Shown: positions 8,962-18,113 of the stretch, in pieces
Numbering within the stretch: position 1 is the stretch's first letter
Layout of the letters: each line of letters opens with the position of its first letter
Source of the DNA: Gluconobacter albidus
GTDB lineage: Bacteria; Pseudomonadota; Alphaproteobacteria; Acetobacterales; Acetobacteraceae
Length of the DNA stretch: 64,000 nt
Assembly (NCBI RefSeq): GCF_002723915.1
Contig: NZ_BEWL01000008.1
Coordinates: 1 to 64,000, forward strand
Direction of reading: 5' to 3'
Position numbers and translations under genes: made by a program
The notes under the pieces: model-generated
What the model was told of the DNA's origin: nothing
Databases searched by the model: none
The model's input: only the letters and a program-made list of their open reading frames with translations

Positions 8962-9573
8962 ATGGCCGTGCCCGCAAACCAGAGCCGCGGGATCAAGCGA
9001 TATACCGGTGTGGCGATCATCCTTCACTGGCTGATCGCTGCGGGGATCCTGACCCTGATCATTATGGGACTGGTCATGGATCATCTGTCTCTCGACCCGA
9101 TGCGGGTTTTCCAGTTGTACCAGCTTCACAAGTCGATTGGCATTACTGGCATGATGCTGATTGCCCTGCGCATCGTCTGGCGCCTGACGCACAGGGCGCC
9201 GGGACTTCCCGCTGACATGAAGGGTTTCGAGCGTGTGGCGGCCCATCTGACGCATGCCGCCCTGTATGGCCTGCAGACGCTCATGCCGCTGAGTGGGTGG
9301 GCGATGGTGTCGGTGTCCGTTCTGGGGATTCCCACCGTTCTGTATGGCACCATTCCCTGGCCCGATCTGCCCGTGCTTTCAACGTTGCAGGACAAGCCGC
9401 CCGTCGAAGCCACACTGAAAGTCGTTCATCATTGGGGTGGCTGGTTTCTGCTGGCGCTGATTGGTCTGCACGTTGCCGCGGCCCTTCGTCATCATTTCTT
9501 TCTGAACGATCACGTTCTGCGACAGATGCTTCCTGCCATAGGCAGAAAATCTGGTTCCAGACATGGAGACTGA
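8962..9573 (+). CDS. Cytochrome b561-type membrane protein
   Basis: This 203-residue protein has four to five transmembrane helices and the histidines expected for two b-type haems (AIILHWLIAAG, YQLHKSIGITG, VVHHWGGWFL, LIGLHVAAALRHHF). It resembles CybB, which oxidises or reduces membrane quinones. It lies between two YceI genes with 5-bp gaps, so the three are surely co-transcribed. Its role with the quinone-binding YceI partners is inferred from this context. Confidence 0.92.
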   Translation: MAVPANQSRGIKRYTGVAIILHWLIAAGILTLIIMGLVMDHLSLDPMRVFQLYQLHKSIGITGMMLIALRIVWRLTHRAPGLPADMKGFERVAAHLTHAALYGLQTLMPLSGWAMVSVSVLGIPTVLYGTIPWPDLPVLSTLQDKPPVEATLKVVHHWGGWFLLALIGLHVAAALRHHFFLNDHVLRQMLPAIGRKSGSRHGD

Positions 9574-9577
9574 CATC

Positions 9578-10156
9578 ATGGCTTTTTTTAAAAAAGCAGC
9601 CTTTTCAGCGCTTGCCATGAGCTTTTTGGCCGCGACACCTGTTTTCGCCGCAGACTGGACGATTGATCCTGCTCACAGCATCATTGGTTTTTCAGGAACG
9701 CAGACTGGCAATACCTTTACAGGACATTTCGGAAAATTCGACGGAACCGTTTCTCTCGATCCTGCTCATCCCGAAGACGGGCATGCGACAATCACGATCA
9801 ATATTGCAAGTGCTACGACAGCGGACAGGCAGCGTGATAGTGCCATGCCCAGGAGTGACTGGTTCAATGTCGCCAGTTTCCCAACCGCGACGTTTGAAGC
9901 CCGCAGCTTCCGGGCCAAAGGGGGCAATGCGTACGAAGCTGTTGGGACGCTCACGATCCGTGGTGTCAGCAGGCCCGAAACTCTGCCTTTCACACTCGAT
10001 ATCAACGGTCCGACAGCGCACGCCAAAGGCCATCTTGACCTGATCCGCTCCGCTTTTGGTATTGGTCAGGGACCGTGGGCTACCGGACAGTGGGTCGCCC
10101 TTCAGGTCGGGGTGACCATTGATATCACAGCAAGCCAGACGTCAGGGAATCCATGA
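9578..10156 (+). CDS. YceI-family periplasmic protein (second copy)
   Basis: This 192-residue protein has a signal peptide (MAFFKKAAFSALAMSFLAAT, cleavage after VFA) and a YceI barrel with the motifs WTIDPAHSIIGFSG, RSDWFNVASFPTATFEA and LTIRGVSRPETLPF. The start at 9578 is chosen over the in-frame ATG at 9563 because GGAGAC lies 9 nt upstream and the signal peptide then begins at residue 1. It is only moderately similar to the first copy, so they are likely old paralogues with different ligands. Confidence 0.92.
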   Translation: MAFFKKAAFSALAMSFLAATPVFAADWTIDPAHSIIGFSGTQTGNTFTGHFGKFDGTVSLDPAHPEDGHATITINIASATTADRQRDSAMPRSDWFNVASFPTATFEARSFRAKGGNAYEAVGTLTIRGVSRPETLPFTLDINGPTAHAKGHLDLIRSAFGIGQGPWATGQWVALQVGVTIDITASQTSGNP

Positions 10157-10231
10157 CGTCGTTATCCGCTCTGTCAGCATCATGCGATTGTTTCCGGAGC
10201 GGGTCTTCAGAGGCTCAATAAATAAAAAATA

Positions 10232-10248
10232 GGAAACAGATAGTTTCT
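10232..10248. promoter_or_regulatory. Shared dyad motif, copy 2 (DoxX)
   Basis: GGAAAC-AGATA-GTTTCT lies about 105-120 bp upstream of the DoxX gene and is followed by a T-rich tract as in copy 1. One arm position differs from a perfect dyad. Confidence 0.55.
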
Positions 10249-10351
10249 TTCATTTCCATTTATTGATGTCCGAGGCGAGGATAAAACTGACATCAGCGGT
10301 TTAGGAGAACAATGCATCAAATCTCCGACCGAATGTCAGATACTTTCAAAC

Positions 10352-10777
10352 ATGAAAGACAAACCGATGAACACGTCCTTTCCGCGCGATCAGGTTCTTT
10401 TTGCCTCACGTCTTCTTCTGGCCCTTCTGTTCGTGCTGATGGGATGGAGCAAACTGACGGGCTTTGAGGGCACCGTAGGGTATATGGCTAGCACGGGCGC
10501 CCCGGTTCCGACTGTGTCCGCCATTATTGCCATCGTCACCGAACTGGGGATTGGTCTGGCGCTCGTCGTTGGTTTCCTGACAAGACCGCTCTCTCTTCTA
10601 CTGGCGATTTATACCATCGTTACGGCTTTCATCGGGCATCATTACTGGACGTTCGACGGGGTAGCCCGTTACGATATGTGGATCCATTTCTACAAGAATT
10701 TCAGTATCGCAGGTGGTCTTCTCGCTCTTGCGGCTTCAGGATCCGGTCGTTTCTCTGTGGACGCCCTGCGTCGATGA
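10352..10777 (+). CDS. DoxX-family membrane protein
   Basis: This 141-residue protein (136 if the ATG at 10367 is used) has four transmembrane helices and the DoxX motif ASRLLLALLFVLMGWSKLTG near the N-terminus. DoxX relatives are associated with thiol or quinone redox homeostasis in the inner membrane; the exact function of this one is unknown. Neither possible start has a strong ribosome site. A GGAAAC-type dyad upstream links it to the YceI operon and the hydrolase gene. Confidence 0.88.
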   Translation: MKDKPMNTSFPRDQVLFASRLLLALLFVLMGWSKLTGFEGTVGYMASTGAPVPTVSAIIAIVTELGIGLALVVGFLTRPLSLLLAIYTIVTAFIGHHYWTFDGVARYDMWIHFYKNFSIAGGLLALAASGSGRFSVDALRR

Positions 10778-10807
10778 GAGCGTAATTTTGACCGGGTTTG
10801 CTGGAAC

Positions 10808-11728
10808 CTATGCGGTTGTTCTGGCCCAGGGCGGATGCTCGAATGCCGAGACCAGATGTTCCATCAAGGCATTGACCCGGAAGGGGCGGAGCGTGCTGCT
10901 GGATGTCACGAGATAAAGCGCAATGCTCGCGGCATCCCAGTCTGGCAGGATCTGTTCAAACCGCCCTTCCTGCAGGCCATCCCAGACCATGAATTCCGGA
11001 AATAGCCCGAAACCCAGATGCGCTTTCAGTGCTGGCAAAAAAGCCTCAGCATTATCGGCTCTAAAGCGTGAAGCCTGGGAGAGAACATAGTCCTCACCGG
11101 TTTTTCGGGATGTGAGGCGCAGCGTACCTGGAGCGGAGGTATTCGTATAAACGAAGCTTTTCTGCCCTTCGAGTTCACGGGGATGTGTCGGACGTCCGAT
11201 ACGATCCAGATAATGCGGAGTTGCGACCAGAAGCAGGCGTACTCCACAGAGATGCCGAGCTCGCAGGGATGAATCCGCCAGAGATGCGATCCTTAAGGCC
11301 AGATCATAGCCTTCAGCCACGAGATCGACGAGGGAATCGCTGAAATCCACGGTGATGTCGATATCCGGATATCGCTCAAGAAAGGCCGGAAGTGCGGGCG
11401 AGAGATGTCTGATTCCGAAAGTCATGGGAGCGGCGACCCGGATCAGGCCTGAGGGGCGATGGGTACCTCCGCGCGCCTCGCTTTCAGCAGCTTCCGCTTC
11501 AGCGAGTATCCGGTTGGCGTGTCCAAGCAGCATACGGCCCGTTTCCGTCACGGACATCTGACGGGAATTACGGCTGAACAGCGCAACGCCCAGAGACTGC
11601 TCCAGACGGCTGATGGCTTTCGAGATCGTTGGTTTGGAAAGCTGAAGCTCTTCCGCAGCGCGCACGAAGGAACCACGTTCGGCAACTTTGGCGAAAATGG
11701 CCCAGGCCTCGAAATCCGGCAGTCTCAT
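10808..11728 (-). CDS. LysR-family transcriptional regulator
   Basis: This 306-residue protein has an N-terminal helix-turn-helix (AEELQLSKPTISKAISRLEQ, residues about 25-45) and a LysR substrate-binding domain, of the CrgA-like branch. GAGGA lies about 9 nt upstream of the start. It is divergent from an alpha/beta hydrolase gene and convergent with DoxX. Three copies of a GGAAAC-N5-GTTTCC type dyad stand before the YceI, DoxX and hydrolase genes around it, so it is the obvious candidate for their regulator; that is inference. Confidence 0.93.
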   Translation of the reverse strand: MRLPDFEAWAIFAKVAERGSFVRAAEELQLSKPTISKAISRLEQSLGVALFSRNSRQMSVTETGRMLLGHANRILAEAEAAESEARGGTHRPSGLIRVAAPMTFGIRHLSPALPAFLERYPDIDITVDFSDSLVDLVAEGYDLALRIASLADSSLRARHLCGVRLLLVATPHYLDRIGRPTHPRELEGQKSFVYTNTSAPGTLRLTSRKTGEDYVLSQASRFRADNAEAFLPALKAHLGFGLFPEFMVWDGLQEGRFEQILPDWDAASIALYLVTSSSTLRPFRVNALMEHLVSAFEHPPWARTTA

Positions 11729-11856
11729 AACAGCAATCCTCAGAACTGAACGTCAGGCAGTATTTCCATATTTTTGATCGAACGTCATGCCGGGACAGGG
11801 ATTGCTACATAGGGATAGACGTTTCGTAATCAGGACAAATGACAAATAGAAAAAAC

Positions 11857-11873
11857 GGAAACGATTTATTTCT
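11857..11873. promoter_or_regulatory. Shared dyad motif, copy 3 (hydrolase)
   Basis: GGAAAC-GATTT-ATTTCT lies 112-128 bp upstream of the hydrolase ATG. The left arm is identical to copies 1 and 2, while the right arm has two changes. Confidence 0.5.
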
Positions 11874-11984
11874 ATTATTTCTGTATAAGTCTCTCATTCC
11901 GTAGCCTAAGTTTCATGTCGGACACAAAACATGGTGTCGTTACCGACTTCCTGAAAATACAGGTCATTAATAAGGAATTCTCTG

Positions 11985-12833
11985 ATGTCATTCATCAGCA
12001 CATCCGATGGCGTACAGATTTTTTACAAAGACTGGGGGGCGAAAGAGGCTCAGCCGATTGTTTTCCATCATGGCTGGCCCCTCAGTTCTGATGACTGGGA
12101 CGCCCAGATGCTCTTTTTCCTACACAAAGGATTTCGCGTGATCGCTCATGACCGTCGCGGACATGGACGTTCGGCTCAGGTCAGTGATGGTCACGACATG
12201 GATCATTATGCCGCTGATGTAGCGGCACTTGTCGAGCAGCTTGATCTGAAAAACGCCATTCATATCGGGCACTCCACAGGAGGCGGTGAGGTGGCACGCT
12301 ATGTCGCAAGATATGGGCAGCCCCGAGATCGCGTTGCCAAAGCCGTTCTCATTAGCGCTGTACCGCCCCTCATGCTCAAAACGGAACGGAGTGTTGAAGG
12401 AACGCTTATAGAAGCTCTGAATGGCCTGCGTGACGCACTTGCTGCCAATCGTGCGCAGTTCTTTCTTGATGTCCCAACCGGCCCGTTTTACGGGTTTAAT
12501 CGGCCAGAGGCGCAGATTTCAGAAGGCACGATCCGGAATTGGTGGCGTCAGGGAAGCATGGGAAGTGCGAAAGCTCATTATGACGGGATAAAGGCATTTT
12601 CAGAAACGGATCAGACTGAGGATCTGAAGGCCATAACCGTACCGACGCTTGTTCTTCAGGGTGACGACGATCAGGTTGTCCCTTACCAAAATGCGGCCAT
12701 TCTCCAGAATCAGCTTCTTCAGAACAGTACATTGAAAATCTATTCAGGCTACTCGCATGGCATGCATACGACACATGCGGCCAACATCAATGCGGATATT
12801 CTGACGTTTGTTGGCGGGCAGTCCGTATTTTGA
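11985..12833 (+). CDS. Alpha/beta hydrolase, non-haem chloroperoxidase-like
   Basis: This 282-residue alpha/beta hydrolase has the nucleophile elbow GHSTGG with Ser97, an oxyanion region HHGWPLSSDDWD, the acid region LVLQGDDDQVVPY and a terminal histidine in YSHGMHTTH. It is closest to esterases described as cofactor-free haloperoxidases, enzymes that form peracids from organic acids and hydrogen peroxide; esterase activity is the safer call. There is no signal peptide, so it is cytoplasmic. AAGGA stands 8 nt before the start. It is divergent from the LysR gene, which probably controls it. Confidence 0.9.
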   Translation: MSFISTSDGVQIFYKDWGAKEAQPIVFHHGWPLSSDDWDAQMLFFLHKGFRVIAHDRRGHGRSAQVSDGHDMDHYAADVAALVEQLDLKNAIHIGHSTGGGEVARYVARYGQPRDRVAKAVLISAVPPLMLKTERSVEGTLIEALNGLRDALAANRAQFFLDVPTGPFYGFNRPEAQISEGTIRNWWRQGSMGSAKAHYDGIKAFSETDQTEDLKAITVPTLVLQGDDDQVVPYQNAAILQNQLLQNSTLKIYSGYSHGMHTTHAANINADILTFVGGQSVF

Positions 12834-13143
12834 GGCTTCGGATTATGACGGTGATTGGTACTGGAGTGGTGTAGAGCAAACGGGGATCGGGTTCTGCATT
12901 TCCGTACAAAAAATACACAGGAAATTTTTTACAGACGACAACTGGAAAGACGCACGTCGAGACGGCATTTGATCGTTTTTAGCCTGCTCAGGCCTGAGCA
13001 TGTATCGCGAAGTGGTCGGATAAATATCCGGACGTTGTTTCGGGTTGTTGTCTCGTCAAAATTATCAGTTTTTTGTGCATTCTGAGTCTAAATGAAACTT
13101 TCAGAGGTTGTTCAACGTTAAATGGGAAAAAGGAAATATTTTA
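12834..13143. other. 310-base gap before the decarboxylase island
   Basis: No gene is supported. The gap holds a 16-bp perfect palindrome (TGCTCAGGCCTGAGCA, 12985-13000) and a second small dyad (CGGATA-AA-TATCCG, about 13018-13031). These could be a terminator for the hydrolase or operators for the decarboxylase. Base composition changes to AT-rich from about 13030 onward. Confidence 0.5.
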
Positions 13144-15864
13144 ATGATTGTTAATATCTCTGAAAATCATAATTCTCATTCAATGATTAGTGGTGTTTTG
13201 GCTACCCCTGAATTACGCGCAGACCGATGGATATCTGTACTTTATCTTGCGAGGAAATGGGAAAAAACAAAAGAAGAATCAATAAAAGAGCAGATATTAT
13301 CTGTTTTGAAAAATCTGGAAGAAATAGAATTATATTTTTCGTACCCAGGATCTGTTTGTTTTAATCGTTTGAATGATTATTTAAAAGAAGATGACTCAAA
13401 AGGCTTTTTGCGTCTTTCACAACGAATTTCAACAACTATCATTTCAAAAAAATTTCATCGTGATGTTTCGGTCTGGGACGTCGAAAACTATGAGGATGAT
13501 CCTTTTAATAGACTGCCTCAGGCGATATCGCACGTAAAAGCAAAACCATATTTTGAAGTCTTGAGTGTAGTGCCTCATGCTCGTTCGCGTTGGCAGCATA
13601 TAAAAGAAGAAACACGCGGTGTACGCCGACCTGAAGATGAGTTTATTTATGAAACGGTTGTTATTGGTAATGCTGCCGATGCTCTTAAGGGAATTTTATT
13701 AAATTCAGATATTGGGTCAGTGGTTTTATATGAAGGGTTTGAAAAAGGATCTAACGGAAAAGATTCTTTTTTGGAGGTATTCAAAGAAGTAATTGATTTT
13801 TCATCTTTAGATGAGGGCGATTTTTTATCACTGCGCCTGGCTCAGGCGATAAAGAAAATTCGACCAGAATTGGATATTTTTCTTTTAAGCGATCAAAGTA
13901 TTGAATATTTTTCGGGGAAACCAGAAAGCCGTATTTTTAATCGTATTTTCTATCAGATGGAAGAACCTTTAGAGATCCATCTTTCAATTTTAGAAGCGAT
14001 ACACGTTCGTTATAGAACGCCTTTTTTTGATAATTTGAAACGCTATGCAGAACGGCCAATAGCAACATTCCATGCATTGCCGATCGCGCGAGGGAAGTCT
14101 GTTTTCACGTCCAATTGGATCAGTGATATGGGCGAGTTTTATGGCCCCAACCTGTTTCTTGCAGAGAGTTCTGCCACGACCGGCGGTCTGGATAGTCTGT
14201 TAGAGCCTACGGGTAACATCAAAGATGCACAGGAGATGGCTGCGAAAGCTTTTGGGGCTGATCGCGCGTTTTTTGTCACTAATGGGACATCCACAAGCAA
14301 TAAAATGGTTTTACAAGCCCTTTTGGTGCCTGGAGACATCGTTATACTGGACCGGAACTGTCATAAGTCCCATCATTATGGTTGTGTTTTATCAGGGGCT
14401 CAGCCCTATTACGTTGAAGCTTTCCCTCTTGTTGAATACTCCATGTATGGGGGGGTTCCTCTCAAAACAATCAAACAAAGCCTGTTAAAATTGAAATCCC
14501 AAGGGGAACTCGATCGCGTCAAAATGGTCGACCTGACCAACTGTACATTTGATGGTCATGTGTATGATACGCGTCGGGTCATGGAAGAATGTCTGGCAAT
14601 TAAGCCAGATCTGATTTTTCTGTGGGATGAAGCGTGGTTTGGTTTTGCTCATTGGTCACCGCTACTGCGTCAACGAACGGCCATGGGAGCCGCTTCAGCT
14701 ATTAGTGAGGCTCTAACGCGGCCTGAGACGTTGGCGGCTTGGGAAGAACAACAGAAGACACTTGGTGAAAATCCCAGTGATGACATGTTGCTGGAAACTC
14801 GTCTCGTTCCTGACCCTCGGCGAGTAAATGTTCGCGTTTATCAGACTAATTCCATCCATAAATCCATGTCAGCCTTGCGTCAGGGGTCGATTGTACTGGT
14901 TAAGGATGTTAAATTCGAGCATGTTGAATCGCAGTTTCATGAAGCTATTTTCACGCATGCATCAACAAGTCCCAATTTGCAGATTATAGCGTCTCTGGAT
15001 GTCGCACGGCGGCAGATGCAGCTAGAAGGGTACGGTCTTGTCGCCAATGCGATGAGGATTTCTTTAGAAATTCGCAAGCAGATTAATAACCACCCAGTAA
15101 TTTCAAAATATTTTAAAGTTCTTAGTAATTCTGAAATGATTCCCGAGGTATTTAGAAAATCCGGTCTTTCTGAGTATAATGATAAAAATATAAGCTGGTC
15201 AAAAGCTGTTGAGGCGATCAAAAATGATGAATTTATTATTGATCCAAGTCGAATGACGTTATCTTGTGGCCATGCAGGCTTCGACGGCACCACATTTAAA
15301 AATATACTTGCCGATAAATTCAATATTCAGCTCAATAAAACATCAAGAAACAGTGTTCTTCTGCAGTCAAATATAAATAATAATAGAAGCGATATTGCTT
15401 TGCTTATTGGGGTATTGAATGATATTTCCATAGATATTGAAAATAAATTTCAAAAAAATGGGAATGAGTATAAAAATAATTTCCAGTCTTCTGTTGATGA
15501 GTTGATATACAACTTACCAGATCTGCCAAATTTCAGTAGATTTGATGATCGTTATCGTGATGATCCGGAATCTCATACACTGCATGGGGATATTCGTAGT
15601 GCATTTTATGACGCCTATGATGAGTCTGGATGTGAGTATATTCTCCTAAATAGTTCTGAAATCGAGAAAAGATTAGAATCAGGCCCGACATTGGTCTCGG
15701 CTAATTTTGTTATTCCATATCCTCCAGGGTTTCCAATCATGGTTCCTGGTCAAGTCATAACCGAAGAAATTATTACGTTTATGAGGAAATTGGACGTAAA
15801 AGAAATTCACGGATTTAATAAAGACTTAGGTTTGAAGCTTTTAAAGAAAAAAATTGCTGAATGA
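13144..15864 (+). CDS. Orn/Lys/Arg-type PLP amino-acid decarboxylase (long form)
   Basis: This 906-residue fold-type-I PLP enzyme resembles inducible arginine/lysine/ornithine decarboxylases. The PLP lysine is Lys573 in SIHKSMSALRQGS. Other family landmarks are TNGTSTSNKMV, LDRNCHKSHHYG, LWDEAWFGFAHWSP, and the C-terminal PYPPGFPIMVPGQ. The start at 13144 is chosen because AAGGAA lies about 10 nt upstream; the in-frame TTG at 13108 lacks this. About 300 residues precede the catalytic core, longer than usual. The neighbour is an AspT-type exchanger, implying decarboxylation in the cytoplasm and substrate/product antiport that consumes protons. The substrate (arginine, lysine, ornithine or aspartate) cannot be read from sequence. 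The gene is AT-rich, a sign of transfer. Confidence 0.88.
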   Translation: MIVNISENHNSHSMISGVLATPELRADRWISVLYLARKWEKTKEESIKEQILSVLKNLEEIELYFSYPGSVCFNRLNDYLKEDDSKGFLRLSQRISTTIISKKFHRDVSVWDVENYEDDPFNRLPQAISHVKAKPYFEVLSVVPHARSRWQHIKEETRGVRRPEDEFIYETVVIGNAADALKGILLNSDIGSVVLYEGFEKGSNGKDSFLEVFKEVIDFSSLDEGDFLSLRLAQAIKKIRPELDIFLLSDQSIEYFSGKPESRIFNRIFYQMEEPLEIHLSILEAIHVRYRTPFFDNLKRYAERPIATFHALPIARGKSVFTSNWISDMGEFYGPNLFLAESSATTGGLDSLLEPTGNIKDAQEMAAKAFGADRAFFVTNGTSTSNKMVLQALLVPGDIVILDRNCHKSHHYGCVLSGAQPYYVEAFPLVEYSMYGGVPLKTIKQSLLKLKSQGELDRVKMVDLTNCTFDGHVYDTRRVMEECLAIKPDLIFLWDEAWFGFAHWSPLLRQRTAMGAASAISEALTRPETLAAWEEQQKTLGENPSDDMLLETRLVPDPRRVNVRVYQTNSIHKSMSALRQGSIVLVKDVKFEHVESQFHEAIFTHASTSPNLQIIASLDVARRQMQLEGYGLVANAMRISLEIRKQINNHPVISKYFKVLSNSEMIPEVFRKSGLSEYNDKNISWSKAVEAIKNDEFIIDPSRMTLSCGHAGFDGTTFKNILADKFNIQLNKTSRNSVLLQSNINNNRSDIALLIGVLNDISIDIENKFQKNGNEYKNNFQSSVDELIYNLPDLPNFSRFDDRYRDDPESHTLHGDIRSAFYDAYDESGCEYILLNSSEIEKRLESGPTLVSANFVIPYPPGFPIMVPGQVITEEIITFMRKLDVKEIHGFNKDLGLKLLKKKIAE

Positions 15865-15919
15865 AATTCATAGTCTGAAAGGCGGCTCTCGCATTTCGTG
15901 AAATAAGGAATATTTTAGA

Positions 15920-17608
15920 ATGATTTTTCATTGGATTGCGGAGACGCTACGCTCATCTCCAGAGCTGGCAATTTTTCTGGCGCTGGCTATTGGTTTCTGG
16001 ATTGGCTCCCGAAAATTTGGGAGTTTCAGTCTTGGAGCGGTAACAGGGACATTACTGGTTGGTGTATTGATTGGACAGTTGGGAATTGTCATTTCTCCTC
16101 AGGTAAAATCAGTCTTCTTTATTATGTTTCTGTTCGGTGTCGGGTTTGGGGTTGGGCCGCAGTTTGTCCGCGGAATTGCAAATAACGGCCTATCTCAAGC
16201 GCTCTTCGCGGTTGTTATTTCATCTTTGTGTCTGGCCTGCGTTTATATTGCTGCAATTTTTTCTGGATACGGACCAGGTATGGCAGAAGGTCTGCTGGCA
16301 GGGTCTCAAACGATTTCGGCCTCAATAGGTCTTGCAACGGATGCGATTAATCGTAGCGGCCTGTCGCCTGATCACATTCAAGAGCAGTTAAATGCCATAC
16401 CTGTTGCATATGCTGTAACGTATTTATTCGGAACTGTAGGTACGGGTTGGATACTTGCGTTTTTGGGGCCAAAGCTTCTCAGAGTTAATCTGGAAGAAGA
16501 GTGCCAGCGATATGAACGGGAAATGAATATTAATCCTGTTAACGGTAATTCCGAGACAGGCTGGCACCAATATATCATGCGTGCATACCGGTTAAAAACT
16601 TTAGGAAAATTTGCGGGGAAAAGCGTTTCTTCTGCCGAAAAATTAGCGCAGGATAGAATTTTTGTAGAAAATATTCGACGCAATGGAAAAATAATCCCTT
16701 TTGACGGAGATACAATCTTATCTGTAGGGGATTGTGTTGCGGTATCTGGACCGCATGATGCGTTGGTCTATTGGTCCAACAATGCTGAAGAAGTTTCAGA
16801 TCATGATTTGATAAATATTCCAATTGAAACGGTTAATGTTGTCATTACAAACAAAAATATGAATGGCCAACGTCTGGGACTTTTAGCTGAGGCAGAGTAT
16901 GCACGTGGAATTTATATTAATAATATTCACAGAGGCTCTATGAATGTTGAAATTCCATTGTTGTCAGAAACTGATATTTTTCGAGGTGATATTATAAGTA
17001 TTACTGGAAGCCGTAGAAATATAGATAAATTGATTGATGAAATTGGATACGCAGACCGGCCAACAGATGTGACCAGTATGGTTTTGGTTGGGGGCGGAAT
17101 TTTTGTTGGTGGCTTGGTAGGTTCAATTGTTCTACCTATAGCAGGTATTCCTATTACGCTTTCAGCTTCTGGTGGAGCTTTGATTGCGGGCCTTGTTTTA
17201 GGATGGCTTCGCGGCGTTACACCTAAGATTGGAAACGTACCGAACGCTACGGTGTGGTTTATGAACACGGTAGGGCTCAATATATTTATTGCTGTAGTTG
17301 GAATTTCTGCAGGTCCAACCTTCATTAAAGGACTTCAGGTCGCCGGGGTGAGTGTATTTCTGTGGGGACTTTTTGCCAGTGCAGTACCCATGATTCTTGC
17401 GCCTTTGATCGGGAAATACATTTTCCGATTTGATCCAGCTATAAATCTCGGATGCTGCGGAGGGGCAAGAACGAGCACGGCTTCTGTCGCTATGGTGGCA
17501 GATGTTGCAAAAAGCAATGTTCCTATGTTGGGCTATACTGTCCCCTATGCTGTCAGCAATACCCTGTTAACTATGTGGGGTTTGGTTATCGTTATTTTAT
17601 TGTCGTGA
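15920..17608 (+). CDS. AspT-family amino-acid antiporter
   Basis: This 562-residue inner-membrane protein has two hydrophobic blocks of transmembrane helices (about residues 10-180 and 390-560) separated by a hydrophilic region with two RCK_C-like segments, the architecture of the aspartate:alanine antiporter AspT. AspT exchanges an amino acid for its decarboxylation product, creating a proton-motive force. AAGGAATATTTT precedes the start, nearly identical to the ribosome site of the upstream decarboxylase. With the 55-bp gap and shared AT-rich composition this suggests one unit. The classical partner is an aspartate 4-decarboxylase, so pairing with an Orn/Lys/Arg-type enzyme is unusual. Confidence 0.9.
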   Translation: MIFHWIAETLRSSPELAIFLALAIGFWIGSRKFGSFSLGAVTGTLLVGVLIGQLGIVISPQVKSVFFIMFLFGVGFGVGPQFVRGIANNGLSQALFAVVISSLCLACVYIAAIFSGYGPGMAEGLLAGSQTISASIGLATDAINRSGLSPDHIQEQLNAIPVAYAVTYLFGTVGTGWILAFLGPKLLRVNLEEECQRYEREMNINPVNGNSETGWHQYIMRAYRLKTLGKFAGKSVSSAEKLAQDRIFVENIRRNGKIIPFDGDTILSVGDCVAVSGPHDALVYWSNNAEEVSDHDLINIPIETVNVVITNKNMNGQRLGLLAEAEYARGIYINNIHRGSMNVEIPLLSETDIFRGDIISITGSRRNIDKLIDEIGYADRPTDVTSMVLVGGGIFVGGLVGSIVLPIAGIPITLSASGGALIAGLVLGWLRGVTPKIGNVPNATVWFMNTVGLNIFIAVVGISAGPTFIKGLQVAGVSVFLWGLFASAVPMILAPLIGKYIFRFDPAINLGCCGGARTSTASVAMVADVAKSNVPMLGYTVPYAVSNTLLTMWGLVIVILLS

Positions 17609-17727
17609 TAGATGGTGTTTTTGTGAAATTTGTCATGAATCAATTGGACTTATCTTATACCGATGCAAGGGTTCCTCGCCGGAATGGTCTCGGCGGCCCG
17701 ATTTAGAGAAAAATTAGCCTATTCAGC

Positions 17728-17762
17728 AGAGAGCAGGGGAGGGCGCCCTCCTTTTGCTCTCT
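17728..17762. terminator. Hairpin between convergent aspT-like gene and bfd
   Basis: AGAGAGCA (17728-17735) pairs with TGCTCTCT (17755-17762), and the inside is a second palindrome GGAGGGCGCCCTCC. It probably ends transcripts from both sides. Confidence 0.6.
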
Positions 17763-17844
17763 AGCTCCAGTTTGATGCTGAAACAGCCTGACGTTTGGGT
17801 GAATGTCTGCCGCAGTGTGGTGTGGTTGCGGCGCTGCTTTCCAC

Positions 17845-18051
17845 CTAATGCGTTTGTTCAGACTGAGCTTTTTGAATGGCGGATCGTAGCAGGCAGATGA
17901 TTCCGGGGACGCAGTTGCCGCATTTTGCCGTGCATTTTCGGGCGGAATAGATTTCTGCTGGACGGGAAGCTCCGTTGTGGATTGCGATTTCGATGTCGTG
18001 ATGGGACAGCGCATTGCATGAGCAGACGATCATGAAAAAGCAGGCTTTCAT
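17845..18051 (-). CDS. bfd: Bacterioferritin-associated ferredoxin
   Basis: This 68-residue [2Fe-2S] protein (62 if the ATG at 18033 is used) reduces bacterioferritin to release stored iron. The four cysteine ligands are visible as Cys-Ser-Cys near the start (MIVCSCNAL) and Cys-Gly-Asn-Cys in AKCGNCVPGI. Its length and BFD-like fold match the family. The internal start gives the more usual N-terminus MIVC, but neither start has a strong ribosome site. It stands alone, 17 kb from bfr. Confidence 0.9.
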   Translation of the reverse strand: MKACFFMIVCSCNALSHHDIEIAIHNGASRPAEIYSARKCTAKCGNCVPGIICLLRSAIQKAQSEQTH

Positions 18052-18056
18052 TCGCG

Positions 18057-18076
18057 GGATCCGATCTAGAAAGCTT
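18057..18076. other. Dense cluster of six-base restriction palindromes
   Basis: GGATCC, TCTAGA and AAGCTT follow one another within 20 bp immediately upstream of the bfd start. It looks like a cloning-site fragment but may be chance. Confidence 0.3.
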
Positions 18077-18113
18077 ACCTTAAATGCAAATGGTTCGCAA
18101 ACTCATTTTTCTT

